NCBI GenBank assembly: GCA_032433765.1
Contig: JAVIAB010000051.1
Location: forward strand, 50,136,030-50,200,029
DNA from: Megaustenia siamemsis
Taxonomy: Eukaryota > Mollusca > Gastropoda > Stylommatophora > Ariophantidae
Reading direction: 5' to 3'
DNA length: 64,000 nt
Shown: piece by piece, positions 46,435 through 57,955 of the stretch
Numbering within the stretch: the stretch's first letter is position 1
Layout of the letters: the number at the start of each line of letters is the position of its first letter
Notes under the pieces: model-generated
What the model was told of the DNA's origin: nothing
Database searches by the model: none
What the model saw: the letters and a program-made list of their open reading frames with translations, nothing else
Made by a program: the position numbers and the translations under genes

Positions 46435-48028
46435 TAATAGTTGGCGATAAAGAACCAAATATATTAATTAAAGAAATAGAAGAATCATTGCGACTCTCAC
46501 CAAGAAACAATGCCTCCGGAACCGATAACATCCCAGTAGAAATGCTGGCAGCAGCGGGAGAGGCACGATGTAAATGACTACACAGAATATTCAACGCTGC
46601 GTGGATACAACAGCAAGTCCCAGACGATTGGAAACAGTCCATTATATTACCAATATCGAAAAATAAGGGCAGCAGAAGAGACTGCAACCAATATAGAGGA
46701 ATATCGCTAATAAGCCACACAGGGAAGTCATATGCCAAGATTTTTTTTAAAAGATTGAGACCAATTATAGACACTAAGCGAGTCTCAGATGGGCTTCAGG
46801 AGGAACAGAGGTTGCACAGATGCCCTATGTATCATAAAACAGTAAGCGGAGAAAACAACAGAGCATAATAAAACACTATATTCAAGTTTTATTGACCAAA
46901 AAAGGTATTCGATAGGGTGGACAGGGAGCAACTGTTGTCCGAATTGTCCTTTTTACGGAGTGAGTCACCACCTAGTAGAATTATGCAAGAGCCTCTATGA
47001 AAGTAGTCGCACTGCAGTCAGATCTTCAGCAGGCTGCTCTTAACATTTCACCATTAACTCCGGAGTAAGACAAGGCTGCGTGTTTTTCCCTTTCTTTTCA
47101 TCACATATATGGACAATATATGCAAATTAGCAAGCTCAAGAAAAGGAAGTATATCAACAAAGATAATAGCAAGCGATAACACAAAAGAGAACGAAATATA
47201 CGTACCAGAAAACAGCAGAAGAGAGGAAGAAATAAATAAAATACTATTTTCAGACGATTAAGTTCTAATACATGAAACAACTGAGGACCTGCAAGAACAT
47301 ATCAACAGGCTAAACAACACTTTTAAACAATACAACATAAAGATCAACATAAACAAAACCGAAGTAATGGCAATAGCGAGAAAGAAAGAAAAACTAAACA
47401 TCATAATAGATAATTCGACTCTGAAACAAGTAGACAATTTTAAATATCTGGGTAATACGTTAACACAAGACAATAACCAAGAGACAGAGATAAATATAAG
47501 GTGTAATAAAGCATGCCAAGCTAAAGGCCAAGTATCAACACTATTGAAAAACAAAGCAATAACTAGGGAAGCAAAACGGGCAATATACAAATCAATTTTT
47601 CTACCAACTCTGTGCTAAAAGTGCCAGAATTGGACGCTGGACTCTAGAACAATAAGAAAGATAACGACCACCGAAATGAAATGTGTCAGATGAATGACAG
47701 GATACAGCTTAAGGGACAGAGTAAGAAACACCGACCTGAGGAAAGAACTTGAAATTGAACCAGCCATCAAATACATAAAGAAACAACAGATAAATTGGTT
47801 CAGCCACATATCAAGACAAAAAGAACTAACAATGACTCAAAGAGCCATAAACAAAAACTACGAAAACGACAGATTAAGAGGAAGACAGAGGAAGAAATGG
47901 ATAAAGGGAATACTAGCGTCACTAGGAGGGATAACACTAGAAGAGACCAACATAAGATCAAAGAATCGCAGAATGTTTATCCCCTCGACGCCAACGGCAA
48001 TAAGGAGGAAAAATAGAAGAAAGAAGAA
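46435..48028 (+). mobile_element. LINE with RT remnants (family 3)
   Basis: Plus-strand translation shows ASGTDNIPVEML (RT motif 1), DDWKQSIILPISKNKGSRRD then NQYRGISLISHTGKSYAK (motif 2), a degraded motif A near 46900, and SGVRQGCVF (motif B, about 47055). The post-RT region has NKTEVMAIARKKEKLNI and FKYLGNTLTQDNNQETEINI, and a final open 113-codon part with YIKKQQINWFSHISRQKEL. This is a different LINE from families 1 and 2. It occupies the centre of the inverted polymerase locus. Confidence 0.87.
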
Positions 48029-48039
48029 GTACTGACTAA

Positions 48040-48249
48040 CGCCTCCAAGGTATATTTGGTTGTCTCCCTATTTTTGTCTGAATACTCTAATATATCACTT
48101 TGATTTAATCTATCTACAGATGTTTCAAAGTCATTTATGTTGTTAACTAACAAGGGTTTGCCTAACCCTGTCGCGTTATTTGAGCGGGCAGGAAAACAAC
48201 GCAGCCTCTGTGTCTCCCTATGTTTTAAAACTAGATGATAGCACTTCAT
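48040..48249 (-). pseudogene. Unidentified ORF fragment at the arm junction
   Basis: The minus-strand ORF has about 70 codons of its own (MKCYHLVLKHRETQRLRCFP, then ARSNNATGLGKPLLVNN) before running into LINE sequence. It abuts the first recognisable residues of the right-arm polymerase, in opposite orientation. It may belong to the same element as the polymerase, but I cannot name it. Confidence 0.4.
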
Positions 48250-50395
48250 TCGTCATTTTAAAAATCCAACATTTCCAAGGAGGGTTACGAGTATTGCAAA
48301 AAGTTCTGGAAGGACAATAATCTTGCTATTGTTAGGGACTTTCTAATTTGGTATAATAACAAAGATGTAGTCCCCTTCTTAGAAGCATTAGAGCAGCAGG
48401 TTCGCTTTTATGGGGATCAGGGAGTGGACTGTTTTAAAGGCGCCATTTCGGTACCGGGTGTTTGTTTAAAGTATGTTTTTAAGACCTTTGACACGAGTGT
48501 AATGTTTAGTTTATGTTCGATCAAACAGGCGAATCTACACACAACAATTAGAGAGGGAGTATCGTAGGGGGGTTCCTCTATGTTTCATAGGTATCACGAG
48601 GTAGGCAAAACGTTTATTAGGGGAGGAACGCTGGTCCAATCCATCCAAAGTTACGACGCCAACGCGTTATATCTTTGGGCCCTAATGAAGCCATTGCCAA
48701 CAGATTATCCAATTATTAGAAGAATGGAGACAGGGTTTACGGTCGAAAAGGAAAATTATTATGTCCAACAAAGTAGAGAGTGGCTAACTTGGGTCGATCA
48801 CCAAAAAGTGGTGAAGATGAAAACTCAGTTTAACGGGCACGATTTTATGTTAGGTGATTGGAATATTCCCGTAGATAGGCTGGGATAAAATGATTAGAAT
48901 AGCCTACAATTTCCATGACTGTCTGTGCCATGGTCACGAACTCCGTCCCTTTACCACGGATAAAGATATAAACCCTGCTAATAATAAACCTTTTTCGAGC
49001 TGTTTGAAAAAAAAAAAACATGTGAGATGCACACTTACCTTCCCGAGGAGGTCAAAATCCCAGTTGAAGTTATGTTGGAATGCGAGTGGCAGGCCCTGAA
49101 AATGTCTGAACCAGCTATTAGGGCGTTCTTTTCAAAAGCCATCTCCCAAACTAGACCGTCTTATTCTCAAGAAGGACTCCCTCTCAGAGATAAACAGATT
49201 CTGACTTCTGTATCAGACGGGACGTGTTTTATTTTAGTGGAATGTGATCTACAGGTCCCCTACCGCCTGAAGACACATTTCAGTGAGATGACTCAGATTT
49301 GCAAAAATATTGTTGAAACGCGTAACGATATAGGGGCGTTTATGGGGGGGGGGGGATCCCCCCAAAATAACTTGCAGTCGATCCCTTGTGGCACCTTATC
49401 GGTAGTTATGCCGAGGGAAAAAAATTGATTGCAACACTGCTGTTAAATTGGTATTTAGATCATGGGCTAGAGGTAACACAATTTTATCACGCTATAGAAT
49501 ATCAACAGTTAAGTTGCTTTAAAAAGTCCGTAAAATTTTTGTTGACGTTTGGAGAGTCGCAGATTTAGATGAAAATAATTCTATAGTCAACGATACGATG
49601 AAGCTCCTGAGAAACTCGGCATACGGGAAGACTCTAACTAATAAAACAAATCATAGCGATGTCTCGTACGTTCAGGGGTTGAGATATCGAAAATAATAAA
49701 TAATTCTCGGTTTTAAAAAATGACTGAAATAGCGGGGGTGAAGGATCTTTTTGAAATTGAGATGGAGAAAAAGAAACGGTTTGTGACTTACCCCTACAAT
49801 CGATTTCTTCGTCTATCAATATACAAAACTTCATATGTTAGGTTTTTTAAGTTTTTAGAAAGGTCCGACTTTCAGTTATATGAAACAGATACCTATAGTT
49901 TATACTTGGCTTTAAGCGCACCTAAGTTAGAGGACATAGTTAAGACAGGTCTGCAGGATGAGTTTAATAGAATATTATAAAGACTGGTTTCCCACTGAGT
50001 TTTGTGATGAGCATGTTAGCAAGACAGACTGTATTAGATATAAGGATGTTAAAGCATATACCAAACGAACGCCTGGTCTTTTTAAATTACGAAAGGACAA
50101 CCCTTGTCAGCTTATGTAGTAAGACGTATAATTGTAGTGTTGATTATGATAAAATCAGTTGTAAAGGGCTAAGTAAGCAACTCAATAAGTTAGATAAAGA
50201 TATGTTTTAGAGGTCCTCGACACACAAAAGGCCAAGGGTGGGAAAAATGTAGGTTTAAAAGTATTAAATAATTCCATAGTTTCCTACAATCAAACAAGAA
50301 ATGCTCTTTCGTATTTCTATATAAAAGGTAGGTAGCTGATGATAACGTCTCAACTACGCCTCTAGATATTTAATTATTTTTACTACCCACTTCGA
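48250..50395 (+). pseudogene. Family B DNA polymerase relic, right arm
   Basis: Inverted copy of the left arm. Coding similarity runs from about 48255 to 50210, and the shared non-coding flank ends at about 50395. Visible in order: EGYEYCKKFWKDNNLAIVRD, DFLIWYNNKDVVPFLEALEQ, motif A with SIQSYDANALYLWAL (48580-48888 ORF), a FILVECDLQVPYRLK segment (about 49230), motif B with MKLLRNSAYGKTLTNKT (about 49600), and motif C reading ETDTYSLYLALSAPKLEDIV. The motif C aspartate is Tyr here, so this copy would be catalytically dead even without its frameshifts. The exonuclease and zinc-finger N terminus of the left arm are missing. Arms share about 90% or more over the outer 200 bp by eye. Confidence 0.85.
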
Positions 50396-50396
50396 C

Positions 50397-51110
50397 CTAC
50401 CAGCGATCACTATTAGTTTCACCATTATGTCTCTTTTATATCATAGAGCTAAGCAGACACCCAATTAAATAGCTAGAAATAAATTGCATTCTTATAGTAT
50501 ATATTTACTATGTAGTATTGTATATGTAGTATGTTCTATATTTACTAGTTATATTATATATTTACTCAGTGTACTAAATATTGTATCTATTGTAATGGTA
50601 TATAATATCCACTGTATGATGCGCTATATATCTACTGAGATAATAAAAGAATAAAATATATCTTTGTTTTCTGTTTTATATTGCATGTTATTGTTTTGTT
50701 ATGTTTTATAATCTACTAAACTACCCTAAGGTCTTTATCTTAATTGTATCTGCCCACGTCTGTACAAAAACCCTTGGCTGCATCATATATAACGATGAGA
50801 CAATGTTGTCCATCTGCTTTGAACATTAAAAAGTGGATGTTCTACACTCACATAAAAAATAACTATCGGATTATTTCCCCTCTATAATTCACTATCGATC
50901 CTTGTTAGATAACAATGATCCATTTTTTATCTCCCCTTACCAGACACGGTCAGCTTCCTCGCGCCTTATGTGCTGAAGGCGCTTGTGCACCTTGCTATAT
51001 ATATATATATATATATCTTTGTTAATTTATGGACTAAATTTTAATCTGATGGACCCTGCTATACTACTATAGTGAAGGCCAGATAGTATTTACAGAAGAT
51101 AGTGGCAAAC
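50397..51110. other. AT-rich, no recognised feature
   Basis: Very AT-rich sequence with tatattta-like repeats at 50490-50640 and an (AT)n run at 50997-51016. No ORF of interest. Confidence 0.6.
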
Positions 51111-51114
51111 TCGA

Positions 51115-52100
51115 TTAAAAATAAAAATTCGAAATTGAAAATGTTCTGCTGAATGCGCAAAATATTACAGCTGCGGGGAAAAAAAAGAATAAAAAGGAAC
51201 ACAGCGCAAACAACGATCTTTTTCGTTCTGAAAAACAAAATGAAAGTAAAAAATTATATGTGACTAAAACAGCAAAATGCCACTCATTATAGCTCACTAG
51301 ATGGTGTAAAGTTTGTCTACAGATCTTTAGTATGCGATGCTTGCTATACAAGTACCTGCTTCTTTTTCTCGAGTAGAGATCAGCTATTGCCATGTATTTA
51401 GAGACTTAGACCAACGTGGGTTACAAACAAGTGTTGTTGCGATCTCCACCGGTTCCAAATAGTCAGTTATGCAGAGTTGTTTCTGTGGATTGTGTTGTTG
51501 CGATTTTGTGTGAGTGCTACAGTCCTGTATGATTTGCTGTGCATTCTTTGTGGATGCTCCACAATCGTTTCTGTAGCTCTGAGGCCACATTGATCTGTTC
51601 TAAATCTTGGTCTGCTGATGTCTCATGAATCTTTTTAAGTCGTCACGTTCCAACTAATACTTTTCATAAAATCTCCTCTACGTCCTGTTTTTCCTATGTT
51701 TCAGGATTGTCTTTACTTCTTTAATTCTCTGGTGTTGGTTGAACTGTAAAGGTCCATACCCGTTTTTGAAAGTTCATCTTCTCTCGTTTCCATAGATGCT
51801 AAAGAGTGTTGGTATCCACTGTATGACTAATTCTATACTATTTTCTGTAAGCGCTGCTTCCTATTTCCTGACCTCTCTAAATATACGAGCACTCGTATCG
51901 ATAGTCTTTATCGTCTGTAGCTCAGAGAATATCTCATTAGCACTTCTCATTCTTTGTTGTTCCACTTGATTATTGCTGCTCTACCTCGTAACCTTCTGTT
52001 AAGGTGAAAAATTGATATATTTTGCGTCGCAATTTTGAGTTTTTTGAGCCAATCTTTGTAAAATGGATTTTTCATCTTCTTCAATCTCTACACATTTGAC
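51115..52100 (-). mobile_element. LINE C-terminal relic with Cys-His finger
   Basis: The clearest part is a minus-strand ORF at 51384-51590 reading CGASTKNAQQIIQDCSTH (a C-x8-H/C-type knuckle), then LEPVEIATTLV, typical of the extreme C terminus of some Jockey/R1-like LINEs. Upstream (to about 52100) are KTGRRGDFMKS- and KNPFYKDWLKKLKIA-like remnants with many stops. Boundaries are uncertain; 51115-51383 has no recognisable content. Confidence 0.5.
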
Positions 52101-52543
52101 TGGCTAATTAGTAATTTTTCATGACCTCCGTAGAGAGGTAGTGTTGTTACAATCAACTCTGGTTCGCTAATCCATATACCTGAAGCAAGTTATAAGTCAC
52201 TTGAATTTCTTTGTATACGTCTTGTAGCACTTCTTATGTTTAATTCCTTGCATTTTTTATTATTTTCATTTTTTGCTCTTTCTCTAATAGAAATGACAAC
52301 CATTCCATTGCTGTTCGCTAGAATTAGAGATCGTGGGCTGTTACGGTCCAGGAGAAAGAGAACTGTAAAGGAGGAAAACGGTGCTATCGTGGTAACTAAC
52401 AGTAGTTTGACCAAGGAGATCATGACAGCAACTAAAGGAGGAAAACGGTGCTATCGTGGTAACTAACAGTAGTTTGACAAAGGAGATCCAGGCAGTAACT
52501 AAATAAATTACAAGGCTAGAAAAACACAACCTTTTACTCAAGT
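52101..52543. other. No gene; one 66-bp direct duplication
   Basis: The block containing aaaacggtgctatcgtggta and actaacagtagtttgac is present twice, at about 52370-52430 and 52437-52497, with few changes. No element ends were found. Confidence 0.6.
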
Positions 52544-52813
52544 GTGCTTTCTGGCTGGTTCGATGAGTATGCTCATGAAATTACAAGGAGGCTTGGCACA
52601 AAGCATTGCATAAGCGTTGTGAGAGGAAAGAACGAACGAGCTGAAAGCAAGTCTGAAACAGCTGCCGTGGACTGCGGACATGCCCTGGACCGGGCTGGCA
52701 TTCTGAATGCCATCATGGAGGCAGGACGCACTGACAACTCAGTCAATAATCATGAATCTATAACAACGTTCAGACTGCAGGAACATCAGGTGAAACTTGT
52801 ACACGCCAAGTGA
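52544..52813 (+). other. Unidentified ORF cut by a SINE insertion
   Basis: An 89-codon ORF with mixed composition (KHCISVVRGKNERAESKSET, then DRAGILNAIMEAGRTDNS). Its last residues overlap the sequence caggtgaaacttg, repeated after the SINE pair at 53345. There the frame could have continued as QVKLGDANKVHCAGKHKI before a stop. I do not recognise it. It may be an exon or transposon remnant, or chance. Confidence 0.3.
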
Positions 52814-52870
52814 TATACTCGTATATATTATTATATATGATTATATATATTCGTATATGGAATATGGTGT

Positions 52871-53130
52871 AAAAAAAAAAGTAAAGTGCCCCCGTCACGC
52901 CAAGTGGCGTATAGGGAATATGGTGTTAGTGACCATAAATTTTCAAGACCTTCGGCACATGATTTTTGGGGTAATGTGGTCGGTATTACGCACGTTCCGC
53001 TTCACTTTCCGAGAAAAAAATCCGGGGCCCATTAAAGGCTGGGTGAACCCGGAAGCCGTCGGTTGGGATCGAACCCTACCCCTTGTCCTTTGTAGTCCAG
53101 TTCACTAACCACTGAGCTATCGTGGCTCCC
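52871..53130 (-). mobile_element. SINE A, first of a tandem pair
   Basis: Complete SINE A on the minus strand, with a ten-A tail (plus view) at 52871 and head at 53130. Box B-like ggttcgatccc and box A are both retained. Confidence 0.93.
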
Positions 53131-53131
53131 C

Positions 53132-53345
53132 GAATAGGGTGTTAGTGACCATAAATTTTACAGACCTTCGGAACATGATTTTTGGGATAATTTGGTCGGT
53201 ATTACGCCCGTGCAGTTTTACTTTCCCAGAAAAATATCCGGTACTCATTAAATGCTGGGTGAAACGGAAGGCCTCGGTGGGGATCGAACCCTACCTCTTG
53301 TCCTTGGTAGTCCAGTTCACTAACCACTGAGCTATCGTGGCTCCC
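53132..53345 (-). mobile_element. SINE A, second of a tandem pair
   Basis: Same strand, directly adjoining the first copy but lacking its own tail and ggcgtgacg segment. It starts inside the body and ends with an intact head at 53345. A shared repeat caggtgaaacttg near 52788 and 53345 suggests the pair entered as one unit. Confidence 0.88.
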
Positions 53346-53359
53346 AGGTGAAACTTGGA

Positions 53360-54374
53360 GATGCCAATAAGGTTCACTGCGCGGGGAAACACAAAATATC
53401 AAATCAACTAAATTGATCAATCAAATAAATAAATTAAAAAAATCAACACAGAACTTGAGTCATGAGTCTCCACACACTGAGGGACATATTGTAAAGGGGC
53501 ACTTACGGACATGTGCTATGTGCAATGAAGATGATCCATTGACTAAACTAATATAAACCATTCCAATTGTCTATCACCTTCCATAAGGTAGACCACTTGC
53601 CTTTAAGGGCTGTTAGTTTTAGAACCACTATTTTCTTTAGACAAATGGAATTTACAATTTTCTAACAGCGCGGAATTGATTTATAAATTGCAGCACAGTG
53701 ATTGTTATGTTTGCAGTGAATGTGATTTATTGTGTCTGGGCGGCAGGTAACCTTTCTTACTTTAAACTTGTTGGTTTGAGCGAAATTAATTCATGATATA
53801 TATCTGATGTGTAGACATGAATCAGTTAATGTTAAGAATTGTTGTGCTTTGGTAATTCTCATTTCAAAGACAAATTGGAGAATACGTGATACGCTACAAT
53901 ACGTGACCTGCTACAGTGCTAATTGAATTATACATTCATCTTAATAACAAAAGCGCAAAAAATATATTTCTGTTATTAGGAATAACAAATATTATTTTAA
54001 CATTACGAAAGAAAGTAAAAATTATTCTATTATTATCGTTTGTTCAGCAACAATAATACTTCCTGTATTATGTGTATTAATAAATGTAAAAACATTTAGT
54101 ATGATATTAATATTGTTACAATGCTATTTATGAAGGCTCTGTAATAATTACTTCACCATTAGAGAATGTTTTTAGTTTGGTCGAACAGACCAGTCTGAGC
54201 CACAATTGTTTTCTATATGGTTACTACGATTTACTTTAGTACATGCAAGTAGTATAAGACGAGGTTTAGAGTTCGATTTGGATGCAAAGGGATATATGAA
54301 TACTCTATGTGCTACAACGTGCTCCAGGAATCAGCTGACAATAATGGTTATATAGAGGGAATGTACCATTCTGG
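53360..54374. other. AT-rich, no recognised feature
   Basis: No ORF above 60 codons and no repeats. Ends at the outer border of the foldback arm. Confidence 0.5.
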
Positions 54375-54765
54375 ATGATACGTATATATGTATAGGACTT
54401 AGAACAAGTATGGTGGGTGTTAAGCTCATGAAGGGGTAGTTGGAGAAAAATTGAGTAGATTGTTTAATGAGTCATGTAATGGACATCGCTGTTTCCCGCC
54501 AAATTCCACAGAGCTAATAGAAGTGAGTGTATGTTGTCCGGCTATAGACCACGCCCACCCCGGAAGCGAAACTACCATATTAGGGACTAGCGTTACGTTA
54601 GTTATTTCATAGATATATTGTTCATATATACTTATAATAATAATAAATTAATATTTATTATATCCGCGTGGACGTAAAGGGACCATATTTAAGATAGATA
54701 CGAACCATAATCAGGTATATATACATATATATAATGACAACTCTTGCTGACGACATGAATGAACA
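54375..54765. repeat. Foldback left arm, outer part
   Basis: About 390 bp, the inverse of 59050-59440. Landmarks found on both sides are tgttgtccggct, accacgccca, actaccatattagggactag and ttgctgacgacatgaa. Identity is roughly 85-90% by eye. Confidence 0.9.
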
Positions 54766-55959
54766 GTCATTCTCCCAGGCTTCCGTGAGTTGGATATGGA
54801 TCAATAAACATCGCTCGTACAAGTATAGATTTTTTCCCGCGCGCGAGATTGCTGAGACGTGATCTAAAAAAAACAATCGAGTACACGATTTAATATATTC
54901 ATTCGAATAATATTGGTCAGTCGCCACAAGGTAGCCAATAGTTTTAAGAAATACTAAGATGTGTCCACTGGTCCTTAGAGATCGAGTTCATCCCAACGAT
55001 CATAAGAGGAAAGATATGTGTAGGGCATGTCAGCTGCCTCTCTGATGCGTTTTATTAGTTACTGTTCACAGAGCATGTATATTTATTAACAGGGCCCAAA
55101 AACGGGTGTGTGCGTGTTTGTGTGTGTGTATGTGCATATTACTCAGAGAGTAAACAAAAGGAGCAGTATTCTGATAGCTTTGCTGACTGATACAAAATGT
55201 AATGTTTATTGGCGGAGAGGTGCCTGTATTTGTGTGTGGGTCGTAGAACAAGTGGATGGATAGGTGGGTTTGATGGAGATGTGAGTGTGTGTTTGTGTGA
55301 TTCAGTATGCAAATAGCTGTATAAATATATTTTGAAGTGATAAGTGACTGCTTAGAGTGGTGACTAAGTAGATCGATCAATAGCTCACCCAAGATTTCCA
55401 TACACTTTCGTTACATCACTATAAAGTGGTTATCAATATCAGCCGTAATCAAAACGCTAATAAAATAAGGTAGCTGTGGGTGAGATCTAGTCTGTCTGGT
55501 ATATTACGTGACCACATTATTCAGTTTTCGAATCCATATGCTGTCAATGGGGTGGGGAGGACTAGCAATATGTTTGTATCGTTTCCCCTACCGTTCACCA
55601 CCTCATTCATACGGATACAAGTGATAAGTTTTCTTACTTCATTGCCACAATAATCATGTCAATGATAATAACAACTCAAAGATCAGATGAAGAATATAAC
55701 AGAGACTGACCAATAGACGGATATATATATATGGTTTGAGGCTGTGACACATTATGCTGCATCATGAGTCTATGTCGAACACCGATGTGATCTCATGTCT
55801 TATTAAACAGCCTAGGTAATTAATGTTAATCGTAAGTGAGCTTCATGATAAAAAGTAAATAAAATAAAACTACATAACCATTGACGTCATGACAGACGGT
55901 TTGTAGCAACCAATCATGATAAGTCAGTAGGTTGGTGAAGCATCTGTGTCTCATACTGG

Positions 55960-56395
55960 GTGCTGTTTCACGGAAAAGCATCGCACGTGGCCGAAATTGT
56001 CAATCATGGACAGACAGTTCAATCTACACAAAATGAACAAGATGCATTTTTGTGTATCTGGTCGTGTCTCCTTTCTGTTGCGCCATTTGCCTTCTGAATT
56101 TGATAACAGCATTGTCTCGAAACATGCAGTGCCAAATTTTTATTTTTGCTCTCCATGTGCGACGATCTTCAGTCATATTTTCTGTTTCTTTCACTGATAA
56201 AAAATCCCTCAAGAAAACCCTGCAAATATCCTTATATCTCAGCGCAGGTCTGCCCTAATGTCTCGCTCCATCTGAGTTTTCCATACAATATTTTTTAGGG
56301 AACACATTCATCTTTTGTTTGTAATTTTTTTCTTTTACATTCTTATCGCGTGACTCACCCACTGTAGTCTCCTGTTCCTAAGTAATACCATATTG
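55960..56395 (-). mobile_element. LINE C-terminal relic
   Basis: The minus strand contains LQWVSHAIRM, a GRPALRYKDICRVFL segment, a mutated RDFLSVKETENMTEDRRTWR and KIKIWHCMFRDNAVIKFRRQ, the typical order after the RT domain of LINE ORF2. The 62-codon ORF at 56024-56212 is its best preserved part. Frame is lost elsewhere. Confidence 0.65.
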
Positions 56396-56429
56396 GACGG
56401 GAATGTGGCTCACTGCAAGACGTTAGCTT

Positions 56430-56885
56430 GCTACTCTATCCCGTTATATGATGTTCTTTAGCTTGCAAAGACAACGTACATTTAAAAAATGTATAACCTG
56501 TTATCTTTCCCAACATAGGTAGTCCAAGATTATAATCCATATAAAAGTGTACTTTAATCATGCAACATTTTTTAACTATGTCGTCTAATGTAAGTGCACT
56601 TAAGCCAGTTATAAACAATCGGCATCTGTCTCCCATAACGGAAAGTCGCCCCTATCGAAACAGATCCTCCCATATTTAAGGTCATCCTATAAAAATGGAA
56701 ATATTGATATGGTGATACAGGGGATTAACAACAACATATATTTCGACGGCGTAATCTCCCATAAACTCACGGACAGCGTTAGGAGTGACATCGATAAGTT
56801 TGTGTTTGTTTGGAAAAGTTGACTCATCTTACTGAAAGATTCCTTTACGTCCTCAGGAAACGTGTAGATCACATTCCAAAATACC
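56430..56885 (-). pseudogene. Third family B DNA polymerase relic
   Basis: The minus strand shows an ILECDLHVS-like segment followed by FMGDYAVEIYVVV (56690-56880), comparable to the FILVECDLQVPYRLK part of the right-arm copy. About 56600-56650 holds a motif C region (DFPLWETDAD) followed by LSALTLDDIVKKC, comparable to LSAPKLEDIVKTG. The sequence between these is deleted and several stops are present. It is more diverged than the 42-50 kb copies. Confidence 0.68.
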
Positions 56886-56899
56886 AAAACTTGTATCTA

Positions 56900-57546
56900 A
56901 ATATAACTAATATCTCACTGTGCATGTCGTCGCTCTCCTAGCTCTGTAACATTGGCTCTCCAATTATCAGTATAGATCTGTCTGACATCATATGGAAGAA
57001 TATCTAAAGCGTCATCGTCAACTGTTAGTTTTCTTCGTTTCGCACAACAACCAGTCTCCACTCGATGTAGTAGGTCGTTTGTGTGACGCCGATGAAGTAA
57101 AAATGGAGTCTGTATGTGATCGATAAATACTCCTGTAGTTCGTATATAAATTGTTACTAATATTAAACGAGGCACTGTACAGATGCCGTATGGGTGAGTG
57201 GTAGAGATACAGATAGTGATGCTGCATTTTTTGGTTTTCTAGATGTTTTTTTTCTAGATTGTTGAGGTGCATTTGCATACGAAATATCACCAATAGTTTT
57301 CTGTTTTCACTAGCAGAAAATCAGCATAGACTCCCCCCCCCCAAAGATCCTCATTTCTTATCTTATACCCGAGCTTATCTTGGAACTAGTTTCCTGATGT
57401 ATTTGTGACACCGGTGACTTCCTACCGCTAAGAGTTATTTTCACCAAACGTAGATTAAGGCTGTAAAACTGGGCCCTTTTCAATATTGGATATTCTAATG
57501 AGTCCAGAGTCAAGGCTAAATCGATAATGACCGAGCTACACGAAAC
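56900..57546 (-). other. Unidentified overlapping ORF remnants
   Basis: Minus-strand ORFs at 56915-57175 (with RRKLTVDDDALDILPYDVRQ), 57018-57293 and 57358-57570 (with SSVIIDLALTLDSLEYPIL). They lie upstream of the polymerase relic on the same strand and may be remnants of companion genes of the same element. I recognise none of them. A C homopolymer is at about 57332-57341. Confidence 0.3.
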
Positions 57547-57955
57547 ATTGAGATGTGCTGTTGGTGACACATGTGAAAAAGAGGATGGCGTTGTTGATAG
57601 ACACTGTATCTTTGCATCAGAACACGACGTGGTAAAAACTTATAGCTGGTGGCTCTGGTGTACGACTTGTTATGACAGAAGTTGACACACTCACAGAGTT
57701 TGTAGTGTCAACACAAGAACATATACAGGCTTGTCGACGCATCAGAGATTGTAGGATCAGAACAGTTGACATGTTTATGTACCTCAACACACACTCGATT
57801 GTAATGTCTCTGCTCCATGTAATATCGGTGTTCTTGTAGTCGACACTGTCGTGGTGTGATCGTTCAAGGTGTCGTAGATGTCGACACAGTAGGCTGTAAT
57901 GTCGGTGATACATGTGATATTGTTATTGATGTCGGGAGAAATCACCGTACCTCGA
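57547..57955. repeat. Foldback left arm, inner part
   Basis: Inverse of about 58560-59070, starting at gacacatgtgaaaaaga and ending near gtcgggagaa. It lacks about 117 bp that the right arm has next to the gttgttg segment. Rich in gtcgac/gtcgaca motifs, unlike the AT-rich surroundings. Confidence 0.92.

Larger units (their letters stand above)
54766..57546. other. Segment splitting the foldback left arm
   Basis: 2.8 kb absent from the right arm. It includes TA- and GT-rich sequence (54840-55400), unassigned sequence 55400-55950, a LINE relic, a polymerase relic and unidentified ORFs, listed separately. Neither edge shows a clear duplication. Confidence 0.65.
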
